Assembly (NCBI GenBank): GCA_038373865.1
Contig: JAXGGA010004733.1
Location: 21,072-85,071, forward strand
Direction of reading: 5' to 3'
DNA from: Uloborus plumipes
Taxonomy: Eukaryota; Arthropoda; Arachnida; Araneae; Uloboridae
Length of the DNA: 64,000 bases
Shown here: piece by piece, positions 1 to 12,464 of the stretch
Numbering within the stretch: the stretch's first letter is position 1
Layout: each line of letters begins with the position of its first letter
Program-made: the position numbers and the translations under genes
Notes under the pieces: model-generated
Database searches by the model: none
The model's input: only the letters and a program-made list of their open reading frames with translations
What the model was told of the DNA's origin: nothing

Positions 1-299
1 AGTTAAAACAGATTATAAAGAATATAAAATGGTATTAACATAAAAGGAAGTACAAAAGAGAGAGGAAAAAAAAACCAGAAAAAAGTAACAGAAGAATATC
101 TTTGCAAAATAAACAAATTAATCAAAAAAATAAATAAATAAATAAACGAACACTCAAGCCACAAACTTCTGTACTTCTAACCAATGAAGGCACTGGAAGG
201 AAATTAAAAATTTCAGTAAAGAAAACCAAAATAGTTAACGGAAAAATCTTTTCCTATTTTCTCCATTTTGATTTGGAATAAAAATACTTAAAAAAGTAG
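1..299. other. A-rich intergenic sequence, no gene seen
   Basis: AT-rich with poly-A and short TAAA runs. I see no open frame with family resemblance and no recognisable transposon end. Confidence 0.5.
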
Positions 300-1560
300 C
301 TAAGAAAATGGGAAGAAGGGGGTATCTGATCCTAATTCCTCTCTTTTTTCGGCGTTAAAGTTAGACAGGAATTCTAGTTTTAGAGCTTCAAGTCTTGAAA
401 AATTCCGAGAGAAAGTCTGAATGTCCTCATTGAAGATCGTCTAATAATTGTTTTTTGGAACATAAATTTCTAAAAATTTCCGGAGGTGAAAAGCGAGCCC
501 CATTTATCGAATATGGCCTACAGTTTTGTTTTTAAAACTTTAATTTCAAAAAATTAAAAAAAGTCCCCCCCCCCCCTCCCACCAAATAATAATGATAAAA
601 GGTCTTAAATTTCGCTTCTGGAACTTTAATTACGAAAAACTGCTGGTGCAGAGTACATAAATCCTATCGCTAAGGCTACCGATAAATGGATTATAACCAC
701 ATTTTTAAGGCTTCAAATTTTGAAAACTTTTCTGAGGAAGGCCTCCGAACTCTTTACATCGACAACAATGGAACTGCATTTCTCTAAGCTCAGTTTCAGG
801 AAAAATATCCTGTGGAGAGTTCCACATTCCATCCATTCCCATAACGTCATCAAAGATGGTCTACAATGGCATTTTTAAAACTTCAATTTAAAAAAATGTT
901 CGAGGAAAGATCTCGAAAATCGTTAAAAATTGAGTTTTGAGATCTTTAATTTCGACAAAAAACATTCAGAGGAGAAAACCGAACCCTATAACTTTCTCTA
1001 ACATCATCAAAGATGCTATTGCGTTGTTTAGCCATCAATTTTGAAAAATTTCGGGTTGAGAGGGGTTGAACCCCATTCTTCCTAAGATTAACTGAGATAG
1101 TTATACATTTCGTTTTTGGAATTTCGACATCAAAAAATTGTTAGTGAAAAGTTCCAAAACCCCCGTTCATTCTCCTAACATATTCTAAGAGGGCTTACAA
1201 TGGTGTTTTTTGGACATCAATTTCGAAAATTTACAATGGGAGAGCCCCTGACTCGTGCTCTTCCTAAGATTAACCAATGTCGTCTTAAACTGCGCTTTTC
1301 GAAGCTTAATATAGAAACATTCCTAAACCTCACCCCCAAACAATTACAAAAATTACGTGCAATAATAACGTTTTATGGCCTCAAATTCTGAAAAAATATT
1401 AGATGGGGGCCGGCAAGTCTCAAATCTCCTTAACATGACCAAAAGTTGTCTAACTGTTGTGTTTTTGAAATCACTTTTCAGAAATTTTTCTGGGGAGAAC
1501 CCATGAACCCCCTATCAGTATGTTTGAATATTATTCCACTTTATGTCTTTGTTCATAATA
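300..1560 (+). repeat. Degenerate ~95-bp tandem repeat
   Basis: A loosely conserved unit recurs about every 80-110 bp. It contains a phrase like 'aacatcatcaaagatggtct', then a run like 'gcgttttggaacttcaattt', then 'cgaaaaatttcgggg' and 'gaacccc'. Clear examples start near 430, 850, 1000, 1180, 1280 and 1440. The same unit reappears at about 12930-13130, 13920-14120, 14210-14830 and 33990-34170, so it is a dispersed, decayed satellite or the internal repeat of an old element. The two short open frames here (1200-1391 and 1446-1661) simply follow this repeat and are not convincing genes. Confidence 0.6.
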
Positions 1561-1746
1561 GTAATGTTCTTGATTCGTATCATAAAGCTATTCTCGTGAG
1601 TGCATTAATCACCTCATTTTGGAAGATCATCATAGTATTTACCATTTACTTCCTTATATAAACACAATTTGATGAATAAGTAAAAAATTCATATAAAATT
1701 TAACGGAAGCAAGAGAGTTTCCAATAAAAAAAGCAAAGCTCTACAC

Positions 1747-4420
1747 TAGGGTGGAGCGAAAAAAATGAATTTTTGATTTTCGTAAACGGGTACCTTTCAT
1801 TTACTGTGAATGAGGCTAAGTAACAATTCCGTAAAATATTTCACTTTTGCGACGTTATCTTTAGTCTGCGCATTTGGCCTAAAGTTTTGAAATTTTTGAT
1901 TTTTTTTAGATTTTTCAAATTTTTTAAAAAAATATTGCAAATGATAAAACTAGTGACGGGTGGTTATTAAATAGAAGAAAAAGGTTTGAAATATACAAAG
2001 AATTTTTTAAAACCAGTTTAGATTACGATTTCAGTCTGCGCATTAGGCCCAAAGTTCATCAAATTTCCCAAAATTTCTGATATTTTCAACATTTTTTAAC
2101 TCAGTATTTCCCTCGCAATATTCACTTGAAGTGTCTTCAAACCTGGTTTTATTCATTTTGTTATTAATTTGAACCGTGCAACTCTTCGCTAGCTCATGTG
2201 GACCCAGGACTCACCACGAGGAGGTAAGCGGATTTCGATTCCTACATGTGAGCCTTCACACACACTTTCCTTCCAACCAATGCGAGCCTGTATTTATTTT
2301 TCTTAGATACGTCTTTAACAGTTAAATTGTTCCTTTGTGTCGTAAATTGATCAAATATTTCTCTCAGATATCCTCGTTTTTACTAACCTTTTTCTTTTCC
2401 TGTGATTAAATACCAATTTTTAAGAGCTTGTGACCTTTTTGACAGCTCTTTCAACTGATTGACTCTTGAATGGAAGTTTAAAAAGACCGCATTCACAAAT
2501 CATATTTAAATTCTCAGTTACCAGTAATCTTTTTAAATATTTGTTGTTAAATTACGTGTAAAAGGTGGCTTTGTAATTTCCACATCATGACAAGAAATCA
2601 TATCGATGTATTCTGATTTTTTATTTGTGTATGTAATGTATAAAAAGATATTTTTATCTATTTTTGGGATCTGAACTTGTTTTCTTGTTTGTATTCTAGA
2701 TTGAGCGTTGATAGTACGATTTAAAACAAGTTTCTTTAATTCTCTCTCTTATGAACTAACTAGATTATTACCCGGCGTTGCCCGGGTGCTTATTAATGCA
2801 ACATAACTCTAAAAATATTTGAATGAATTCTATCCATATGGGAATATAAAAACTTATTTCATGCTAAAATGAAATAGGTGAATGATTTATTGTTCATCGT
2901 AATCTTTGTTGGGAAATACTCCTATTTAATTGTGTTAAATTTAATCAATTTGTATGCTTAAAGGATCTATTGCTATATCTATTCAAAATTGAAAGAAAAT
3001 GGCCATTTTGAAACAAAAAATTTAAATTTTGAGCTTTTTGGATTTTTTTAGAATTTCAAAACTCCACCTATGTGAATTCTAGAACATGAAGGAACTTCTG
3101 TGCCAAGTTTGATGAAAGTCCGACGAAAACTGTGGATTTGTACAAGGAACAAACATACATACATCCATTTTTATACATATTGATATCGATAATAGCATAT
3201 TTCAAGGGTGCCACTGCAAAGTATACATTGTTTTGAATGTATGTGAATACAGTTTTCTGCTTCTTCCTGGAGAGATAAACGTAATTCTTTCTAATCTCAC
3301 ACAAATTCATAGCTAAATTAGAAACGTCTGCACTTCATCCTAAAAAAGCAAGGATACTTTTACCGCGAAAGTTACAAACTCTTTTAAAAATTATAGTCTA
3401 AAGATTATGTTTGCTGTAGTCAACCATCTGGCTTGGGAAAGCTTTCTTGGACTTCTATTTCATAATTTTTGGGATATTTTTCCCGTCAAAACTACCTTTC
3501 TCATCTCATGAATTTACTGTTGTTCAGTACTTAAATCATTTTTATTGTCACCATCGATCTGATCAATGACAAACTCTATAGGTTCATACTAAACTGATTT
3601 GAAAGTATAGCAGTTGTTTAGCTTCGTTCAACAGGTCCAAAAAAATCACTTTGGTACACTGGTAGGTCCATCTAGCTTTTGCAAAAAAATGCAGCAAATT
3701 AAGTTCATTTAAATGTAATTGGCAATATCCCATTACAGAGGTTTGCCAAGTTTTTCTTCCAGTTTCCGCATTACACCTTTGTATTTTCCTGTCTTTGTAG
3801 TGTATTCATCAAAACCAATGCGAACAATTTCCTACGCAAAGAAACACTTTTTTGTTCCTGACTTGATGAGTGCACTCTATTGGTTGGAAGCAAAAGAGGA
3901 GCGCGGGTGGCACCCAAAGTGCGGCCACTTCCACGTGGTGAGTCCTGGGTAGTTTCGATGAGAAAGCAAAGAGTTGAGTAGTTCAAAGAAAAAACAAAAT
4001 GATTAAGAAAATGTTTTGAAAGCACTTTAAGTAATTATTGAGAGGAAATATTAAATTATAAAATTTTTTGCTGAATAATGAAAATATCGGAAATTTCGGA
4101 AAATTTGATGAACTTTGGGCCTAATGCGCAGACTGAAATCGTAATCTAAAATGGTTTTAAAAAATTCTTTGTATATTTCAAACCTTTTTCTTCCATTTAA
4201 TAACCACCCATCACTAGTTTTATCATTTGCAATATTTTTTTAAAAAATTTGAAAGATCTAAAAAAAATCAAAAATTTCAAAACTTTAGGCTAAATGCGAA
4301 GACTAAAGATAACGTCGCAAAAGTGAAATATTTTACAGAATTGTTACTTAGCCTCATTTACAGTAAATGAAAGGTACCCGTTTACGAAAATCAAAAATTC
4401 ATTTTTTTCGCTCCACCCTA
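1747..4420. mobile_element. DNA transposon with ~480-bp terminal inverted repeats
   Basis: The ends are TAGGGTGGAGCG and its complement CGCTCCACCCTA, flanked by a perfect 8-bp duplication CTCTACAC at 1739-1746 and 4421-4428. The arms (about 1747-2225 and 3926-4420) are inverted copies with scattered mismatches and both end at a block like CCCAGGACTCACCACG. The ~1.7-kb centre holds no transposase I can recognise, so it is non-autonomous. An 8-bp TSD with a TAGGG start fits hAT-like elements; other 8-bp TSD superfamilies cannot be excluded. The 9221-11611 element starts with the same TAGGGTG and also has long imperfect arms. Confidence 0.85.
2760..3170 (-). mobile_element. Helitron-like 3' end fragment
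   Basis: Read on the minus strand, the sequence ends in a GC hairpin (CCCGGGCAACGCCGGG) followed about 10 nt later by CTAG and then T, the typical 3' terminus of Helitrons. The inner part carries 'gtgccaagtttgatgaaagtccg' and a CATA tract. No 5' TC end was found, so the left limit is approximate. It lies inside the long-TIR element. Confidence 0.5.
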
Positions 4421-4428
4421 CTCTACAC

Positions 4429-5116
4429 TATTATTCCGGAAAAAATAAATAAAAAGAAAGGGGGGGGGGATAATCTATTAAAGTTTAGTATTTTCGCGAT
4501 TTTATAATTTTAATCCAATGGCCTCTGGATACAAAAGGGGTAGGAGTGCTTGATGTCAGAAATTAGCCCCCCCTTAAGTTAAATCCTGGGTGCGCCTCTG
4601 CTTCAATTACTTAATTTTATCATTTATTTCTCTCTGGTAAAATAAACGTTTCGCTCTTCTTGAAAAAAAAATCATTTAAAAACAACACGCTTTTTTTTTT
4701 TTTTTTTTGAAAAATTCAAATTTTTGAATTATTTTTTTTTTCATTTTAAATTCCTTGTATCCGAGTTCGATTTAAACAATAAATTGCTGTCGAAACATAA
4801 ATTATCTCTCTTGAATTAGATATAAATTTCACACAGAAAAATCTGTTCTAATTTTGTTTCTTAACTACTTTTCACAATGACTATAATTTTATGTTCTTAA
4901 AATGTGTATTTCACACTGAAAAATGTTCCCAATAGAGTTGTTGAGTTTTAGGTATATGTTCCAAATTAAAGTTCAAACCAGTATAGTAGTAACCAGTAAG
5001 TTTTCCCTCATTACAGATGACAGAAAATTGTCTCAAAAAACAAGCGCTTACAATTTTCAATGGTGAAATCACCCCCATACCCACCTCTCCCAGTTGGGCA
5101 CTATGGGGGGGGGGGG
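4429..5116. other. Intergenic, with one orphan hAT-like end at 4600
   Basis: AT-rich with a G run (about 4459-4469) and T tracts near 4690 and 4730. At 4585-4600 the sequence CCTGGGTGCGCCTCTG looks like the right end of a hAT element (complement CAGAGGCGCACCCAGG). I found no matching left end, so it is probably a remnant. Confidence 0.4.
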
Positions 5117-5380
5117 CTTGAACTCAGGGCCGATCCTAGGATGTCGGCCGCCCGTGTGCAAAGATCCAATGTGCCGCCCCTGAGGCTCGCCAATGGGGGG
5201 GGTGGGGTATTTTCCTGTAAAACTTGCATTGAGCATTGCCCCCCGCCCCTCCCCCCCCCCCCGACCCAGAAAAATTTTAAATGACAGGCTTGTGCTGCCC
5301 CTCAAGACATTTTTTCATTTTATGTCGAGAACTTGAACATTATTATTCATTTGCTTGTATGAGAGTAAAAAGTAAAAAAT

Positions 5381-7239
5381 TCAAATAAAATTTGAAGTGC
5401 AAAACTTTATTCGTTGGTCACTTGATAGGTTATTATAGCGACAAAATACGCAAGCAAAATTATAAAGAAACAATATTATTACAACTGAAATAAAAATAGA
5501 TATTTTACAATTAGAAAAACTATCTACAAAATTACTTTTCTGGCTTTGTGAGATGCAAAATTTTTCTATTATTTCAGAAAAATCAATTTTTTCTGATATT
5601 TCGGATTCAATGGAGATAATGGCCAAATCTGAGAGCTTTTCCTGCGTCATACTATTTCTTAAGTAATTTTTTATAATCTTTAATTTACTGAAACTTCTTT
5701 CCCCTGAAGCCACAGAAACAGGGAAGGTTAAAAAAAATTCGTATTGCCAAAGCAAAGTTTGGGAAACAGGCAATGAGATTATTTTTAACTATTGTTTCCA
5801 ATAATTCAGTTGGCTGCTTTTTATCTTTAAAAATGTCTTTGAATGAATTTACCGCATTGAAGAGTTCTAAACCATCGATGTCTTTTATAATAATTCCATC
5901 TTCCTGTACTTGCAACTTAATATCTAGGTCCATGTCGACTTTCCTGAGATCATCCCTAGATATGTCGTTAAACTCATACAGGAAGCAGAACATTGAGTAT
6001 CACTCAGATAGTAAGACAAATCTTTCATTTACAGAAGAGATTGCATGATCAAGAATAGAAAAATATAAAACAGTTTTGAACTGCTGGAAAGGGTTTGAGA
6101 TTGGTTCATCGCAGCCCTCGTAATTGAATAAACGGACCTTTTCCTGAGCTTCAAGAAGGGAAATTCGGGATCAATGCCTAAATCTTTAGCAAGTATTGTT
6201 GCTGAGTCGACAATTTTTTTTTTTAATTATCGTCAGATGTCTGGGAAACTAAATAGTTTTTAAGATTACCTAGGGCTTCAATGCATTCCCCGATGTTTAA
6301 TTTAGGATTTTGAAGCATTTTACTCAATACGTTAATTCTTGATAACAAATTATGCCAAATTAACTTGAACACAAAAATTTAAACCTTTCAAGACTTTTAA
6401 TTATTGATACAGCACCCAATTTTGTCTTCGTGTCTCTGGTAGTATCTTCAATTAAAGCATTTAAAGCAGCAAATATATTTTTTAGGTCTTGTTTTAAAGG
6501 TTTAATAGCATTGATACGACTCTCACATCTTGTTTCACTTAACGGTTTTCAAGTTAGACCTTTCACATGTTTTTAAGTAAATCCCATCGACATGGGGAAG
6601 CAGAAACGTAATTGTACACCTCTTACGGCTCTATCTTGTACCAACTCGAAAAAACTAGAAATTTCACCACTGGAGCTGGCAACGTCATTATCGACGAGAT
6701 TCAATGTATGAGATGCACATGGCACGTATAATGCTCTAGGATTGATAGCGAGTAGTCGTTTCTGAAGTCTTATATTTTCCCCCTTCATATTGGACCCATT
6801 GTAATAACCCTCACCCCTTATGTCTTGAACCTCGAGCTGCAAACTGGATAATAACGTCTCCAATAGAAAATTATACAGATTTTCTCCAGTAACATTTGTT
6901 ACGGGAAAAACCCAAGAAAAAATTCAAAGATTTCTACCTTACCACAGGGCCGTCATTTCAAGTTTTTCCAGGGGGGGGTGGCAAAGGGTCCAAACACAAT
7001 GAAATTTCAGCGGAAAACATGAAAAACCACGCCCATTTTTTGTAAATGCATTGATTTCTCAAAGTCAGGGGGGGGGGGATTGACCCCCCCCCCTGCCCCC
7101 TAAATGACGGTCCTGCTTTACCAACAGTAGTGCTCACACATCTGATTACGAATGGAATTTGCTCTGTGTGACTAATATCAAGTGTGCAGTCGAGAATTAT
7201 AGCGTAATATTTAGCTTTTTTTACAACGCATGTTAGGAG
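5381..7239 (-). pseudogene. Broken hAT transposase (ZMYM/DUF4371-like)
   Basis: Minus-strand pieces read in order. 7239-7124 has [18 protein letters not shown]. 6863-6660 has DIRGEGYYNGSNMKGEN and NPRALYVPCASHTLNLV. About 6550-6360 has ESRINAIKPLKQDLKN. 5993-5750 is a middle segment ending near KNNLIACFPN. 5773-5480 is the hAT C-terminal dimerisation region with SVASGERSFSKLKIIKNYL. The arrangement matches hAT transposases of the type also domesticated as ZMYM proteins. The gene is dead: there is a frameshift near 5740, stops between pieces, a MITE at 6945-7115, and a large hAT at 7240 that cuts off the N-terminal part (which resumes after 15821). Deleting the MITE and one TSD copy puts TTVGK back in frame with VEIFEFFLG. 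Confidence 0.8.
6945..7115. mobile_element. hAT MITE, family CAGGGNCGTCATTT (copy 1)
   Basis: Ends CAGGGCCGTCATTT and AAATGACGGTCCTG, with an 8-bp TSD CCTTACCA/CTTTACCA (one mismatch). 171 bp, with internal G and C runs. It sits inside the coding region of the hAT transposase pseudogene. A second copy is at 27670-27820. Confidence 0.85.
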
Positions 7240-7295
7240 CAGGGCCGGTCTTAGGCCGATTGGACCGATTTTGCCCAATCGGGCCCCGCTCTAGC

Positions 7296-8027
7296 AAGGG
7301 GCCCCGCGCCGACAAATTATTTTTGCCTTTAGGTAAATGTTTACAAAAAACAATATCAAAATAAGAAGCTAATTGGCCATATTTACCTGGTGTTTAATCC
7401 GTCTGAAAATATGGTGCTACGTTTAGTTCAATTTATGATGTGGGAGCAAGGGGCCCCGCGCCGACAAATTATTTTCGCCTTTAGGTAAATGTTAAAAAAA
7501 AAACTATATAAAAATAAGAAGATAATTGGCAATATTTACCTGGTGTTTAATCCGTTTGAAAGTATGGTGCTGCGTTCAGTTCAATTTATGGTGTAGGAGT
7601 AAGGGGCCCCGCGCCGACAAATTATTTCTGCATTTAGGTAAATGTTAAAAAAAGCTATATCAAAATAAAAAGCTATTTAACAATATTTAACTGATGCTTA
7701 ATCTGTCTGAAAGTAGGGTCTACGCTTAGTTCAATTTATGGTGTAGGAGCAAGAGGCTCCGCGCCGACAAATTATTTCTGCCTTTAGGTAATGTTAAAAA
7801 AAAAACTATATCAAAATAAGAAGATAATTGGCAATATTTACCTGGTGTTTAATCCGTTTGAAAGTATGGTGCTACGTTTAGTTCAATTTATGGTGTAGGA
7901 GCAAGGGGCTCCGCCCCGACAAATTAAAAACTATATCAAAATAAAGCTATTTGGCAATATTTAACTGATGTTTAATCTGTCTGAAAGTATTTTGTTATGA
8001 TTAGTTCAATTGATGGTGTAGGAGAAC
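7296..8027 (+). repeat. Tandem repeat, ~151-bp unit, ~4.8 copies
   Basis: Units begin at about 7296, 7448, 7601, 7751 and 7903 with AAGGGGCCCCGCGCCGACAA. They continue through 'ttatttttgcctttaggtaaatg', 'tttacctggtgtttaatccg' and 'caatttatggtgtaggagc'. The last unit has a ~30-bp deletion. The array is just inside the left end of the 7240 element and starts with the same GGGGCCCCGC found at its right end, so it is probably an amplified subterminal region. Confidence 0.9.
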
Positions 8028-8482
8028 TTTCTGAAACTTTTGACATCTCTATTATTCTATTGAAGTTATGAGATACATTCCCAAAACTACTACTGTTAGT
8101 GTCAGGTAAATTATTAGAAAATTTTAAACATCTGTCAATTTGAACACCTTAAATCCAGGGTCGTACCTACGGCAACTTATACTCTATTGTCAAAAAAAGA
8201 AAGAAAAAAAACCATAATCAGCCTGCCTCAACGTCAAAATTCTAAATGATTATCGTCACTTAATATTATGGCTATAGGGTCCCTTCGCAGAGCCTTATTG
8301 TACTGGGGCCTCCCATTTAAGGGGCAATTTAGGTATTTACTTATTTATTTGGAAGCGGGCTTATTAAAATTCATCAACAATGAAATATTCTCCAAGAAAA
8401 CACTACCGATGTTTACAGTTGCCAGTATGAAACGTAAAATATCAGTTGTACAAGCACGTAAGTTAAAGTGAAACATAAGAGC

Positions 8483-11400
8483 CAGGGTTGGCAAGGTTTT
8501 GGACAGAACGGTAAAAACCACGGTTTAAACCATGGTTTAAACCGTCCTGTCCAAAACCCATGTGTCCAAAACTGTCCTAAACTGTCCAAAACTACATTTT
8601 TAGTACAATTTTATATTTTGAACAAATATCAAAAGCACAAAATTATACTTGAAGTTAAGACTTAATTTATTTAATGTAATCATTTAAATATGTACATAAA
8701 AACATATATAAGATTTTCAGCTGATACTAATCTAGCTATTTAGAAGTTACTATTCTTCATTAAAAAATGAATTAGTTCTCATAAGTTTATATTACTTTAT
8801 TTTTAATACTAGCTAAACTTCTTTTAAATATAGATGGAAATGAGGGTGTTCAAAAGGTATAATAATCGACTTAAATGCTTTTTCGGCTTTAATACTTGTT
8901 GTTCATGTTTCACAAAAGAAGCCTGTGATATACTTTCTTTTGCCATTTCTCTCCCCCCCCCCTTCTGTTTTTTTTTTTTTTTTGTTCTTTTTTTGGAATG
9001 GATATTTTTGCTTGCATTATACTAAACTGAACTTCATCAACTTGATGGAATTTCCAAAATTGTTTTAAAAATTCCTTAGGTTATTGTACTTACAAGTAAA
9101 TGACAAAAGTGACATTTCATAATCAGACACTAAATCATTACTGATCCGTGGAAAATGTTGATAAGTTTTTCTAAATATTTGTAAGCTAGGATTTTTTTTT
9201 TCTTGAGGAAGTATATACACTAGGGTGATTCAGAAATGTATGGAAAAAAATAAACTTTGTATTTTTGTGCGTCTTACCCTCTTATTTTGTGCCACTATAC
9301 ACACTGATTATTTGTGCAAAATTTTGGCAAAATATATTAATATTTAGAGGTCGCTCAAACGCCTTGAAATTTCGTGATATTGACAAAAACGTGATCGTAA
9401 ATGATATTTATAGAAAAAAGTAGCCTTTGTATTTTTATTCGTCTTACCGTCTTATTTAGGCCCTTTATATACACTGAATTATTCACCCACAATTTTAGTA
9501 AACTATATTTACATTTAGGAGTACTTCAAATTTTGTGATAGTGGCACAAATGCGAACGTAAATAATAATAATAATAAAGTTACTTTATTGCTTTTTTTAT
9601 ATCTCCGAAGAAAAAAAGCGTGCAATCACAAAATGAACTATATATCTGAAAAACCAATGAAATGCAGAAAAGTATGAAAACTAATCAAATACGGAAAAAA
9701 TATAAAAAACAAATTTAAATACATTAAATATATAGTAATTCGCTCATTAATTCTTGCAATACTTTTTAAGGTTACTTTTTTGCAACTTTGAAACCTTTTC
9801 TGTGTTCCTGTACCACTTGAAGAAGACACTGTCTTTGTTTATCGTCGTTAGTGATAGTCTTAACAAATGCTTCAATAAGGGCCATGCCACGCTCCGTATT
9901 GTCGTTTACAATCCTCAGTTTCTTTGGTAGTATAAAGCCTTGTTGGTAGCTATCTTAAAGATTCGAATGCTCAGGATCAAACAGCTGATATATTTTGAGT
10001 TTCTTCTTTAGATGAATAAGGACGCTAAAAATATTCCAAATCATTTCTTAGTGCTTGCACAAAAAGGGTTGCTAGGAACCCAGCTCTTAGATATTCTTTC
10101 CCATTAACGATAAGAATGAAAGAAATCACATTCATATGTTACGAACCTTTTGTTTGTCCAGCTGCAAGTTTGAACTGGTTGGGAAATATCCATAACTTGA
10201 AGCCAGAAAGAATCTTTAACACAGATATAACACGAGGAACCACTCCTGGGACACGAAAACATACACCAAGAGAAGTTGCTCTGCTCAAGAAAATCGCACT
10301 AAGCTCTAGTATCTTCCTTGGACACTTCTTTTACATGGGTCATCACAAGTTAACTTTGCGCAACTTCCATTACTAGTTGCACGTTGCTCTGAATGTGCTA
10401 CCAACTCCTCAACCTCATCGATCCTCACTCCAGGTTTAAAATTAGAATGTTTTATTCTGGACTATGATTGCTAAAACCGCTTAAAAACCAGTACTGTAGA
10501 TCCAATGGCAGTGGATGGTTCCACGCAATTGCGTGAACATCGCATCTGACATTGCACGCAATCAAATACCCCAATTCTACCTATTTCTTGGTTTATCGGT
10601 TAAAATACCGAGAGACCAAGAGTAGAATTGATTTCGGTTGTAATACCATAGAAAACACAATGTCTAAAATATAATGGCGGAAAGCACAATATAAAAGTTG
10701 CTTCCCTAGATTTTTTTTTTCCCCAAGTTCAAACATGCTCCAACTTTAGTACCGGCAATGCATGTCGTATTGAAACACATACCATGTACGAGCTCAGTAA
10801 GTTCCCATTTATCTAACTGGTTATCGTACAGCAGCATTTTTCGTAGCAATTCCAATGCCTGACTAACTTACTAGAACCCAGAAGTAAATGATCAATGCTT
10901 GTGGTCCTGGTACTAATACTGGTATGAAACCCGCCGATCATCCTTCATTTTCCCAATATATTTTGCATAATTGTTTCGTTCCAGTGAACTATCAAAGGAA
11001 GTCCTAGATTTAAACGACTTTTGTAAGTTAACGGCCAATTCAGAGCGAATAGTTTCCATTTACCGTCTTATGGACGTTGTCAAATCCTCCCCATTTTGAC
11101 CCATACTTTGTACTGTAGCAGCTATTATCAAAGTGGCTTTCTGTCACTTATACTGAGCCCTGTCTAGAGTGGATGCTAGGTGTTTCAGCCAAATAAACTC
11201 ATACACCTCAAACAACCGAAAAGAAAACAGAAACCACAGCCCGAGCTTGCAGCTGCATTTTCTACCCAAACTCAGGTAAGAGATAATGAGGCTTTGGAGC
11301 AGGGGGGGAGGGGGGTAATCGTTACAACTCACTTTGAGCTATTATTTTATTGACTATAATTACTTAGTAGAGTAAACTAACGTTTTAAGTTATTCCATTT

Positions 11401-12456
11401 TATATGAAGAATAATATTATTTCGGGTAATGAAGCTATATACTCCAACTCTCGAAATTGCTAATTTTCAACAGAATTCGATCGCGTTGAGCGACCTCTAA
11501 ATATTACTCAATTGAGCTAAAATTTTACATACATCACATTCATGAATAGTGTAAAAAAACTGCGGGGTAAGACCAGAGAAATTCAAAAAAAAAATTTTTT
11601 GAATCACCCTAATATACACATATGAAGGGCTCGGGTGTAAAAAATGGTAACTAGCATTTCAAAAAATCAAAACTTTTTCTTTTAAATATGGATTTATTGC
11701 TTCGAGACATTACTGTAGCAAGTTTTTTCTATTTAAAAAAATGAAGACGGTACATTGATAAGGTGCTGTGTGTCTCGGGTATATTTAATTACATTTTTAC
11801 AAGTGTTTTTTGTTTCTTTAATTTGAAACAATACGTCTTTTCGAGTTTGTCAGATACCACTATTTACGCCCGAGCCCTTCATATATATATTGTTAGAAAC
11901 AAAATACACAGTATTAAAAACAAAAATCAAAAATAGAAAAATTTTCTTGAGTAGTGAAAAACATTTTATCATCAGTTTATTATTCTTCAATCTAAGGTTA
12001 AAAAAATTATTTGAACATCACTGAAAACATTATTGTAAAGAAACCACAAAAGACTTCAGTTTTACACATTTTGAGTTACAAATGGAGCTGAAATTATCTG
12101 CTTCAAGAGTTTTTTTTGACAGTACTACCAATTCCTATTTTATGAAATTTTTATGCAGTGGAGTTATGAGTAAATTGTTCATTTTTTTAACGTATATTAA
12201 AATTACTAATATAATTAAATATTGTCAAATTTTAATTAATTACAACTAATTAACACTAAGAAACTAAGATGTATGCATTATCAATATTACAGCTAATAGA
12301 AATTAGTCAGCTTAAAACCCTTTTGCCATGCTTTTGACAGTTTAAGACACTTTTGGACAGTTTAAGACACTTTTGGACAGTTTTCGACAGTTTTGGACAG
12401 TAAAACCCACCTGTCCTGTCCAAAACCAGTTTTGGACTTCCAAAACCCCAACCCTG
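8483..12456. mobile_element. hAT element with TGTCCAAAAC subterminal arrays (third level)
   Basis: Ends CAGGGTTGG and CCAACCCTG with a perfect 8-bp TSD ATAAGAGC (8475-8482, 12457-12464). Both subterminal regions are full of CTGTCCAAAAC/TTTTGGACAG motifs in several copies. It is 3,974 bp, of which 2,391 bp is the element at 9221, leaving about 1.6 kb with no recognisable transposase. It belongs with the CAGGGTTG-ended elements at 23790, 24645 and 56767. Confidence 0.9.
9221..11611. mobile_element. DNA transposon TAGGGTGATTC (fourth, innermost level)
   Basis: Ends TAGGGTGATTCA and TGAATCACCCTA with a perfect 8-bp TSD ATATACAC (9213-9220, 11612-11619). Imperfect inverted similarity extends about 130 bp inward and includes 'taatatttagaggtcgctcaa' near both ends. 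It is 2,391 bp. One open frame at 10116-10376 (KPERIFNTDITRGTTPGT) is faintly reminiscent of pogo-type DDE transposases, but too weak to call. Confidence 0.85.
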
Positions 12457-12464
12457 ATAAGAGC

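Noticed and set aside
7296..8027. Regular repeats considered as a CRISPR-like array
   Set aside because: The ~151-bp units are directly tandem with no unique spacers, in a eukaryotic transposon.
10116..10376. Possible pogo-type transposase fragment
   Set aside because: Only a short KPERIFNTD-like stretch; resemblance too weak and no neighbouring domain.
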